Shown here in pieces: positions 5,906 to 12,303 of a stretch of 12,303 bases of DNA (position 1 is the stretch's first letter; each line of letters starts with the position of its first letter). The translations under genes and the position numbers were made by a program. The stretch comes from Phycisphaerae bacterium. Its GTDB lineage: Bacteria > Planctomycetota > Phycisphaerae > Phycisphaerales > SM1A02. Below the pieces are notes generated by a model. The model made no database searches and was not told the DNA's origin. It worked only from the letters and a program-made list of their open reading frames with translations. The stretch lies in the NCBI GenBank assembly GCA_018665385.1, contig JABJDN010000166.1, positions 1 through 12,303 of the forward strand. Direction: 5' to 3'.

Positions 5906-7771
5906 ATGAAGAATATGAAGATATGTGTTATCGCTGCTACGCTTGTAACTACTGTCCAAGCATTATCCGGGGCTGGGGATATCACCTTTGAAACGGAAAG
6001 GCTTATTGCAAGCCCTACGCAAGCAGGTGACACAGTTGCATTTTCAGTAGCTGCAGATAATCAAACAATTGTTCTTGGCGCATATAGAAAAAATTACCCT
6101 GGCAATGGTCCAGATTCAGGTGCTTTGTATGTCTTTGATAAAGAAGTTGCATCATGGTCTCAAGTTGCAGACCTTGCAGCAACCGATGGTTCTGGATTCG
6201 ATTACCTTGGATGGTCAGTAGATATTGCGGGCGATGTCATTGCGGCGGGAGCAACGTGGGCAGACGAACCTACATTAGAAAGTGGCGGCGTATACATCTT
6301 TAGACTTGGAGCAACGTGGGAGCAAGAAACATTGCTTGCGCCAGCCGATCTGCCAGACGAAGCAAATTTCGGACATGCTGTCGATTTAGACGGAGAACGC
6401 CTGATTGTCGGCGCACCATTCATTGACGGAAGTGTCAACGCACAAGGCGTTGTGTATATCTTCGCCGATGATGGGCAGTGGACGCAAGAAGCACGTTTAA
6501 CACCTGGCGACCTTGACGTAAACTTCGTTGGAGCAGACGTTGCAATCGATGGAGACTGGGCTGTAATTGGTGCGCCACGAGATAATACTGATGGCGTAAG
6601 TGCTGGCAGTGTGTTTGTATACCATCGCAATGCAGCAAATGAATGGACGTACTTTTCAAGATTAGCACGCGCGACCAACGAGTCGTATTGTTATTTCGGC
6701 AATAACGTTTGCATAGAAGGAAACACTATTCTTGTTGGTGCAGAATATTCAAGCCAGTTTGGGGCAAACACCGGTGCTGTATTCGTATACGAACTAGAAG
6801 GCAATGCATGGTCGCAGATGCAAGTGCTTTCACCAAACGATAAAACAGCATGGTCTCACTTTGGCGGTTCAGTATCCATTCGCAATGGCATTGCAGCCAT
6901 TGGTGCCTATGGGCACCCAAATTCAACTGGAGCTGCCTATATTTTTGAACGAGATAAAGCGGGTCAATTTACCCAGACCAATCAACTGCTCTCAACAGAT
7001 GGCGCGCAGCATCATCGATTTGGAAACGATGTTGCAGTTGGTGATGGTTATGTAACAGTTGGCGCACCATACTCACAAGATGAGCAAGGCTCTGCGTATG
7101 TGTATGACATTTCAGGCGAACCGCTACGAAGTACAACGCCACGAACCTTCAACGCACGCAATAATGCACAAGCGGGAACAGTTCATAGCGGAATCTCATT
7201 CGAATATTTCGGCAGTTTTGATGGGCACGACTACTTTGTAACAACAGAAGAACTTGAATATTACGATGCACATGAAATGGCAAATGTATTAGGAATGGTG
7301 CTGAACCAACCTGCTTCACTTGCAATAATTAATAGTTACGACGAAAGTGCCTTCGTGCAAGAAATTACAACTGAACGATTATGGATTGGGCTAAGCGACC
7401 TTGCAACAGAAAGCGTGTTTGAATGGGACAACGGAGAAGCATTTGACTGGTCCGACTGGGGAGGAAACGAACCTAACAAAAACGGTGGCACCGAGGACGT
7501 CGTTGTCATGAACTGGAGTTTCTCCAATGGCAAATACCTTGGCTGGAACGACTGGAAAGAACAACACAGATATTCGCTTGCCCTCATTGAGTTAGAAGGA
7601 GAAGCATGCACAGGCGATACCGACTTCGATGATGACATAGATAGCGACGACCTTGCCATTATCATTGCTACGTGGGGCGATGCTGATGGTGTTGGCGATG
7701 TAAATCAAGACGGAGCAATTGATATTACTGATTTACTTTGGTTACTCGAGTTCTGGGGCGCCTGCCCATAA
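5906..7771 (+). CDS. Secreted FG-GAP beta-propeller / C-type lectin / dockerin-like protein
   Basis: This is a 621-residue exported protein. Residues 1-20 are a Sec signal (MKNMK, then ICVIAATLVTTVQAL). Seven FG-GAP repeats follow at a period of about 54 residues, beginning near 42, 97, 152, 205, 260, 315 and 369. Examples are FGHAVDLDGERLIVGAP and FGNDVAVGDGYVTVGAP, each ending in a 'G..YVF/YIF' strand: enough for a closed seven-bladed propeller. Residues about 430-565 are a C-type lectin domain with WIGL, EPN and WND motifs. EPN plus WND is the calcium/mannose-type set, and the domain has no cysteines, as in many bacterial versions. Residues 566-621 hold two dockerin-like loops, DTDFDDDIDSDDLA and DVNQDGAIDITDLL, ending WGACP. 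Probable role: glycan binding or surface adhesion. Its stop is one base from the convergent gene. Confidence 0.9.
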   Translation: MKNMKICVIAATLVTTVQALSGAGDITFETERLIASPTQAGDTVAFSVAADNQTIVLGAYRKNYPGNGPDSGALYVFDKEVASWSQVADLAATDGSGFDYLGWSVDIAGDVIAAGATWADEPTLESGGVYIFRLGATWEQETLLAPADLPDEANFGHAVDLDGERLIVGAPFIDGSVNAQGVVYIFADDGQWTQEARLTPGDLDVNFVGADVAIDGDWAVIGAPRDNTDGVSAGSVFVYHRNAANEWTYFSRLARATNESYCYFGNNVCIEGNTILVGAEYSSQFGANTGAVFVYELEGNAWSQMQVLSPNDKTAWSHFGGSVSIRNGIAAIGAYGHPNSTGAAYIFERDKAGQFTQTNQLLSTDGAQHHRFGNDVAVGDGYVTVGAPYSQDEQGSAYVYDISGEPLRSTTPRTFNARNNAQAGTVHSGISFEYFGSFDGHDYFVTTEELEYYDAHEMANVLGMVLNQPASLAIINSYDESAFVQEITTERLWIGLSDLATESVFEWDNGEAFDWSDWGGNEPNKNGGTEDVVVMNWSFSNGKYLGWNDWKEQHRYSLALIELEGEACTGDTDFDDDIDSDDLAIIIATWGDADGVGDVNQDGAIDITDLLWLLEFWGACP

Positions 7772-7772
7772 C

Positions 7773-8717
7773 TCATTCGAAGGTGAGACCTGCAACAATT
7801 GCGTCATGATCTGAACCATCGAGTGATAGTAATTCAAACGATGCTCCGCGGATATCACCGCGTACAAAGCAATGATCAATAGGGATTGAAACAAAGCGAC
7901 CTAAGTTTTGCATGCCCCAAGACGGCATAATACCCCTGCCCTCACGTAAATTATGCAAACCGTTCTCTTGAACGAATCGATTGTAAGACCGCGTCCACAT
8001 TGTCGTGTTTAAGTCGCCTATGACAACTGTTGTCTCGCTTGCAATCTTCAAGTGAGCAGCAATGTTATTTATTGCAATGTCACGCAAACGACTACCGTGC
8101 CGAGGTCCAGGGCGAATTGGGTGTATTGCCAAAATGTCAAAATCTCCAAAGGGAGAACGGACGGTTGCGAAAGCCGATACCATTCCACCAACACCGGTGT
8201 CAGGAAAAGAAACATTTGTCAACAAGAATTTGCTGTACAGCAAAAAACCTGAACCACTGTGTAACTCGGCCGAATACACAAATGGATAGTCGTATTTCAA
8301 ATCTTCTAACTCGTACGAATGCAACTCTGTTGCTTCAAGGAGCACGACAATATCCGCATGCACATCATCAATCATTTTTAAAATTGCTGGCGTATCCGTA
8401 TTCGACGCCTTCACGTTAGAAGACAAAATTCGAATCTGCGGTGTACTGTCAAGTACCTCGCCAAAATACCAAGGCAACACTTTCATCGCAGGCAAGATTG
8501 TGCAGAACAAGGATACTGCAAGTAATGACCATCTTCGTCTGCAAAGAAAACACACCGACAGGAGTAAGAACAGAACTAGATATTGCACTTGAAAATGTAT
8601 GAACAAGTCAAACTGCGGAACAATACCAGCTAGAACGCCGATATTGGCGCAAATAGCAACAACGCAGAGTGCTAGAAATAACATTGAATCAAATTTACTG
8701 TGTTTTTGCTGCGGCAT
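7773..8717 (-). CDS. Membrane-anchored endonuclease/exonuclease/phosphatase-fold protein (YafD/VanJ-like)
   Basis: The 314 residues start with three membrane helices (about 12-31, 38-58 and 63-80). The EEP catalytic domain follows from about 93. Its motifs are in the standard order: SSN (Asn101), VVLLEAT (Glu128), LAIHPIRP (His199), VVIGDLNTT (Asp235/Asn237), PIDH (Asp281/His282) and GSDHDA (Asp303/His304), a complete metal-dependent phosphodiesterase/phosphatase site. Three helices plus this domain match the layout of VanJ, where the domain faces outward and acts on undecaprenyl lipids, and of the uncharacterised YafD. A lipid-linked phosphate or other extracytoplasmic phosphoester is therefore more likely than DNA, but the substrate is not shown. 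It follows the small membrane protein gene by 10 bases, so the two are probably co-transcribed. An AAGG site lies nine bases before the start. Confidence 0.85.
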   Translation of the reverse strand: MPQQKHSKFDSMLFLALCVVAICANIGVLAGIVPQFDLFIHFQVQYLVLFLLLSVCFLCRRRWSLLAVSLFCTILPAMKVLPWYFGEVLDSTPQIRILSSNVKASNTDTPAILKMIDDVHADIVVLLEATELHSYELEDLKYDYPFVYSAELHSGSGFLLYSKFLLTNVSFPDTGVGGMVSAFATVRSPFGDFDILAIHPIRPGPRHGSRLRDIAINNIAAHLKIASETTVVIGDLNTTMWTRSYNRFVQENGLHNLREGRGIMPSWGMQNLGRFVSIPIDHCFVRGDIRGASFELLSLDGSDHDAIVAGLTFE

Positions 8718-8727
8718 TACTTTGACC

Positions 8728-9168
8728 TTAATTAGTATCGCATCCCCGCCATTTCATGACAATCTTCGCAGCCCAATACGCGACTAGTATATAGAACGGC
8801 ATTTCCATCCACATCCAAACAGGTGATGGAATAATTGACATATTCATAATTCCACCAATCAAAGAAATTGACCCTACAATCAGTGCGACACACAGCATGT
8901 TTCGTTTTGCAATGAGTGCAGCAACAACGCCGCCCACGAATGCTTGGCTCAAGTGTGCGATGACTACAAGGATAAAGGCTGTATCTGGAAGTGTCCCAAT
9001 CCACTCAATGATTGGTGCCATATTTGCCTCGTCAAAGAGATCGAAATAAGTCAATCCTTCTGGTAATGGAAAAAATTGCACATTAAGAAAACCGATGAGA
9101 GTGTTCACAATACTGCCAATAGCTGTCCCCACAATTACAGCAATAATAGCCATTACAATACGAATCAT
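8728..9168 (-). CDS. Small four-helix membrane protein of unknown function
   Basis: This 146-residue protein has hydrophobic segments at about 3-28, 63-88, 91-112 and 123-139 and a short basic C-terminus (KIVMKWRGCDTN). Between helices 1 and 2 lies a polar loop with FFPLPEGLTYFDLFDE. Later there are AHLSQAFVGGVVAALIAKR, ISLIGGIMNMSIIPSPVWMW and VAYWAAKI. This pattern (PxPEG loop, small-residue helix ending AxxIA, GGxxN...P.P.W) recalls a widespread family of hypothetical membrane proteins I remember mainly from Bacteroidetes; no function is known to me. The start has AAAGG with an eight-base gap to ATG. It precedes the EEP-fold gene by 10 bases and may belong to the same membrane process. There are no obvious catalytic or metal residues. 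Confidence 0.75.
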   Translation of the reverse strand: MIRIVMAIIAVIVGTAIGSIVNTLIGFLNVQFFPLPEGLTYFDLFDEANMAPIIEWIGTLPDTAFILVVIAHLSQAFVGGVVAALIAKRNMLCVALIVGSISLIGGIMNMSIIPSPVWMWMEMPFYILVAYWAAKIVMKWRGCDTN

Positions 9169-9243
9169 AGAAGAGTACCTTTATGTTGCAAGTTATTAGC
9201 AGTGTACTAAGAAGCCAAGACGCTTTCAGAGTAGTATTCTAAA
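9169..9243. promoter_or_regulatory. Divergent intergenic region (membrane-protein pair / amidase)
   Basis: The 75 bases separate two outward-facing genes and so must hold promoters for both. No hexamer pair with good spacing stands out. The minus-strand gene has an AAAGGT site (9177-9182 read in reverse). The amidase start at 9244 has no Shine-Dalgarno sequence. Confidence 0.35.
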
Positions 9244-10926
9244 ATGTCCACAAATAAACAATCAAGACGAGCATTTTTAACGCAGACTACTGCTATTGCA
9301 GCATTAGGCGCAACAACCGCGACCGGATTTGGTCAATCGTCAAATGATAAAATCTCACACGCCACTATAGCGCAAGCTGAGCAACTTGCGGGCATTCAGT
9401 TTTCTGAAAAAGAACGCGAACAAATTCTACGCACAATTGAGGAGCAACATTCGTTGTTCACAGCAAGAATGGCTCTTGGCGATATACCCAATTCGCTCTC
9501 GCCTGCAACTGTTTTTCATCCACGAGTACCGGGCAGAACAGTACATCGGTACACCAATACAGGAAATGTTCGCGACACTTTGCCAAGTGCAGGTCCATGC
9601 CCTCGCTCTAACGAAGAACTAGCATTTGCGCCTGTTTGGAAATTAAGTCACTGGATGAAACAACGTGAAATAACCAGCATGCAACTTACATCCATCTCCC
9701 TAGAACGATTAAAAAAATACGGACCGTCATTGCAATGTGTCATTTCACTCACAGAGGAACGTGCACTGCGTCAAGCCAAGCAAGCGGATGCCGAACTAGA
9801 TGCAGGTTTGTACAAAGGACCACTGCATGGAATTCCTTGGGGTGCAAAAGATATTATTGATACTGCTGGCGACAAAACAACTTGGGGAGCAATGGCATAC
9901 AAAGACCGCATTTCGCATGACAATGCATTCGTCACGCAAAAGTTAGAGGATTCCGGCGCAGTACTTGTTGCAAAACTAGCACTTGGAGCTCTTGCTTACG
10001 GAGATGTTTGGTTTGGAGGAACTTGCAAGAATCCGTTTGATGTACATGAAGGATCAAGTGGTTCAAGCGCGGGCTCTGCATGTGCAACTGCAGCTGGCCT
10101 TGTACCGTTCAGCCTTGGAACTGAAACGTATGGTTCGATTGTGTCCCCATGTATGAGGTGCGGCGCAACTGGCTTACGCCCAACATTCGGTCGAGTTGCA
10201 AGAACTGGCGTAATGGCACTCTGTTGGTCACTCGATAAAATTGGCCCTATCTGCAGAAGTGTTCTCGATACTGCCTTGGTCCTCGATGCAATAAACGGTG
10301 AAGATGCCGGCGACCCATCGAGTGTGCAAGAACCGTTCTATTTTGATTCTTCGCAGAGTGCCAAGGGCATACGCCTTGGCTTTGATCCTGGAATGATGGA
10401 TAATAAAGAAAACAAATACGATCTCGAAGCACTGTATGCAGCAGAAAAATCTGGAGCAATTCTTGTAGAAGCACCAATTCCTGATCTAGACCCCACTGTC
10501 ATGCTTATTCCGCTGCTTGCTGAATCTGCTGCTGCATTTGAAGAATTTACTCGTTCGGGTGATGACGATGAACTTGTGTGGCAAGACGACGCAGCATGGC
10601 CAAACTCTTTCAGGCAAGCTTGGTTTATCCCTGCAATTGAACATATACAAGCAAGCAGACTACGAAGAAAGATGCAGGAACAAATGCACACTTGGATGAA
10701 TGAATCGTTCGATGCATTCTTAACTCCATCTTTTTCAAACTTACTTTTGTTAACAAACGGAACAGGCCACCCTTCGCTTGTACTTAGAACTGGAATGCCA
10801 CATGGAAAGCCTACGGGCACAACGCTTATTGGAAGGTTGTTTGATGAGGGCACTATTTGCAGGCTAGGCATGGCCATGGAGTCAAAATTAGATGTTTCTG
10901 GTATTCGACCATCATTTTCTATGTAA
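9244..10926 (+). CDS. Tat-exported amidase-signature hydrolase
   Basis: The 560 residues begin with a twin-arginine signal, QSRRAFLTQ (Arg8-Arg9), and a hydrophobic alanine-rich stretch to about 30, so the enzyme is exported folded. The amidase-signature core follows from about 120. GIPWGAKDIID has the catalytic Lys202. GSSGSSAGSACATAAGL (270-286) holds the cis-serine and GTETYGSIVSP the nucleophile Ser298. TGLRPTFGRVARTGVMAL, LDKIGPICRSVLD and, near the end, TGHPSLVLRTG and TLIGRLFDEGTI are also conserved. Compared with GatA the glycine-serine loop is about three residues longer and GTDTGGS reads GTETYGS. I recall this form in a large subgroup of exported bacterial amidases. The substrate (peptide, aryl or small amide) cannot be told. 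It is not the tRNA amidotransferase subunit: it has an export signal and no gatC/gatB neighbours. Confidence 0.9.
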   Translation: MSTNKQSRRAFLTQTTAIAALGATTATGFGQSSNDKISHATIAQAEQLAGIQFSEKEREQILRTIEEQHSLFTARMALGDIPNSLSPATVFHPRVPGRTVHRYTNTGNVRDTLPSAGPCPRSNEELAFAPVWKLSHWMKQREITSMQLTSISLERLKKYGPSLQCVISLTEERALRQAKQADAELDAGLYKGPLHGIPWGAKDIIDTAGDKTTWGAMAYKDRISHDNAFVTQKLEDSGAVLVAKLALGALAYGDVWFGGTCKNPFDVHEGSSGSSAGSACATAAGLVPFSLGTETYGSIVSPCMRCGATGLRPTFGRVARTGVMALCWSLDKIGPICRSVLDTALVLDAINGEDAGDPSSVQEPFYFDSSQSAKGIRLGFDPGMMDNKENKYDLEALYAAEKSGAILVEAPIPDLDPTVMLIPLLAESAAAFEEFTRSGDDDELVWQDDAAWPNSFRQAWFIPAIEHIQASRLRRKMQEQMHTWMNESFDAFLTPSFSNLLLLTNGTGHPSLVLRTGMPHGKPTGTTLIGRLFDEGTICRLGMAMESKLDVSGIRPSFSM

Positions 10927-10978
10927 AAGAGGATAGTTTTTACTCGCCTTGAATAATGATTAGCCTTACACTAATTTA

Positions 10979-12303
10979 ATGCGTATACCTACTATATTTT
11001 TGTGTTCTGTTGCGTGCCTTGCAAGCACAACAATCGTTCAAAATGTTTCTGCTCAAATGGCGCCTATTTCTGATTATTTCGTTCGCTCGTACATTTCGAG
11101 TGGGCCACAAATAAACACAACTGCGAAGCCTGACGTTCTGTTCTCGCATGCAGTTCGTATGCATGACGCATCCTCATTTCAAATTTCCTTTGGAAGAACA
11201 TCGTTACCCGAAGGCACCAAACTTAGAATGACTTCGTACTTTGATGGTGCTACCCAACATCTGACTGCATCTGGTTTGCGGCAGTGGAATAATAAAAGCG
11301 CATGGTTTAACGGATCGCATGTACTTGTTGAGTTGATCGCAGAACCAAACTCTACAGCTGCTCACGTGACCATCGAAGGCGTCATGATGATTGAGCAATT
11401 CATGGATGAAGATCGTTCCATTTGTGGCTCAACTGATGACCGGGCATTAAGTTATGAAAATAGAGATGCGCGAGCGTTGCCCATTGGTTGCTCTGCTTGG
11501 ATTATAGATGATCCCAATCACACGTTGCTTACTGCTGGTCATTGCACTGAGGGTGGAATCGGCGATGTTGCCGTTATTGAATTTAACGTGCCACTAAGTG
11601 ACGCTAACGGAAACCTTCAACATCCTGGACCAGAAGATCAATATGCATCAGATGTGGAATCATTGCAATCTAACTATGCAACAATCGGTAATGACTGGGC
11701 TTACTTCGGTTGTTTTCCAAATACTGAGACGGGCCTCACCCCCTACCAAGCGCAAAATGATTATTACGTTTTATCAAGCGCTGCTCCACCCGTGAACGGA
11801 CAACAAATTACAATCACTGGTTTCGGCTCAACAAGTAGCCCAGTGTCACCAACGTATAACCAAGCACAAAAAACACATACAGGTCCATATGCTCAGTTAA
11901 ATGGCACTTCAATCGCATACCAAACTGATACCTCGGGTGGAAATAGTGGTTCTGCTGTGTTAAATGAATCGACTGGTGAAGCTATTGGAATTCATACAAA
12001 TGGTGGCTGTTCCTCTAGTGGTGGAGAAAACTGGGGCTGTGCGATTCATAACTCTGGCTTGCAAGAGGCTCTAGCAAATCCGCAAGGCGTTTGCGTACCT
12101 AACATTTTGATCTATTCGTTCGCGAATGGATTTCCTGATCAAGTAGGTCCAAATAATCCATTTTCAATCCCGTTTACAGTTTCTCCAGGAAACGAAGACC
12201 CACTTTCAAACTCAGTAGAAGTTGTATTAACAGTGAACGGAGATACTGAATTTCTTGGCAATCTTCACCAAGGCGGAAATGAGTTCGAAGTCATGCTTCC
12301 TGC
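10979..12303 (+). CDS. Secreted trypsin-like serine protease (3' truncated by window end)
   Basis: The frame starts at ATG 10979 and is still open at the last base, giving 441 residues. Residues 1-26 are a Sec signal (MRIPTIF, then LCSVACLASTTIVQNVSAQ). Residues about 45-145 form a beta-rich domain (ISFGRTSLPEG, LTASGLRQWNNKSAWFNG, VLVELIAEP) like those that precede proteases in planctomycete exoproteins. The S1 protease domain has its full triad: LLTAGHC (His188), GNDWAYFG (Asp239) and TSGGNSGSAV (Ser323), the last followed by IGIHTNGGC. After about 380 a second beta-sandwich-like region begins (LIYSFANGFPDQVGP) and is cut off; a dockerin-like end beyond the window is plausible. No Shine-Dalgarno sequence is visible. 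The gene lies 52 bases after the amidase, with no sign of a shared function. Confidence 0.88.
   Translation, partial: MRIPTIFLCSVACLASTTIVQNVSAQMAPISDYFVRSYISSGPQINTTAKPDVLFSHAVRMHDASSFQISFGRTSLPEGTKLRMTSYFDGATQHLTASGLRQWNNKSAWFNGSHVLVELIAEPNSTAAHVTIEGVMMIEQFMDEDRSICGSTDDRALSYENRDARALPIGCSAWIIDDPNHTLLTAGHCTEGGIGDVAVIEFNVPLSDANGNLQHPGPEDQYASDVESLQSNYATIGNDWAYFGCFPNTETGLTPYQAQNDYYVLSSAAPPVNGQQITITGFGSTSSPVSPTYNQAQKTHTGPYAQLNGTSIAYQTDTSGGNSGSAVLNESTGEAIGIHTNGGCSSSGGENWGCAIHNSGLQEALANPQGVCVPNILIYSFANGFPDQVGPNNPFSIPFTVSPGNEDPLSNSVEVVLTVNGDTEFLGNLHQGGNEFEVMLP

Noticed and set aside
6202..6678. Minus-strand open frame of 158 codons inside the FG-GAP gene
   Set aside because: It lies fully opposite a well-supported repeat protein, and its composition reflects the antisense of those repeats.
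10923..10943. GTAAAA ... TTTTAC inverted repeat after the amidase as a terminator
   Set aside because: The stem is six pairs, nearly all A-T, with a nine-base loop and no following T-run, so it is too weak to claim.
1..12303. tRNA, rRNA, CRISPR arrays, transposases and insertion-sequence ends
   Set aside because: Looked for by eye on both strands; no repeat-spacer pattern, cloverleaf, transposase motif or terminal inverted repeat was found.

Overview
The window reads as a piece of a marine-type planctomycete chromosome, most likely class Phycisphaerae. Two secreted proteins end in paired dockerin-like 'D-x-N-x-D-G ... DLL ... WG' repeats closing on a cysteine, one preceded by a 'GACC' cysteine-rich repeat. 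Shine-Dalgarno sites are often weak, and there is a Tat-exported amidase and a large trypsin-like exoprotein. These traits are typical of that group. The assignment is an inference from protein style; no rRNA or other marker gene lies in the window.

Layout. Positions 1-381 hold the C-terminus of a secreted cysteine-rich/dockerin-like protein. Just downstream, a 50-codon frame (405-557) looks like a cut-off IPT/TIG domain and runs into the 3' end of the next gene. Positions 535-5554 form a metabolic island. A RpiR-family regulator on the minus strand is divergent from a tight four-gene operon on the plus strand. The operon encodes a divergent lysine-2,3-aminomutase-family radical SAM enzyme, the two subunits of a 3-oxoacid-type CoA-transferase, and a class-III (GSA/beta-aminotransferase-like) PLP aminotransferase. 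The genes overlap by 8, 4 and 4 bases. Positions 5555-5905 are intergenic. Positions 5906-7771 encode a secreted seven-bladed FG-GAP propeller joined to a C-type lectin domain and a dockerin-like tail. Converging on it, one base apart, is a minus-strand pair (7773-9168): a membrane-anchored endonuclease/exonuclease/phosphatase-fold protein of YafD/VanJ type and a four-helix membrane protein. A Tat-signal amidase (9244-10926) and a trypsin-like serine protease cut by the window edge (10979 onward) finish the window.

How the genes may work together. The operon reads as a pathway. An alpha-amino acid is converted to a beta-amino acid (radical SAM aminomutase), then to a beta-keto acid (beta-transaminase), then to a beta-ketoacyl-CoA (CoA-transferase) that a thiolase can split. 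It resembles the Bacillus subtilis kamA-yodPQRST set but lacks nearby yodP (acetyltransferase) and yodQ (deacetylase) counterparts. The aminomutase has an Arg and a Ser where lysine 2,3-aminomutase has its two side-chain-binding Asp residues. Together these suggest a substrate without an epsilon-amino group, possibly glutamate or another acidic/neutral amino acid. The substrate is inference. The regulator's SIS domain has lost the usual sugar-phosphate signature, and a 14-base-period direct repeat lies over the predicted operon promoter.
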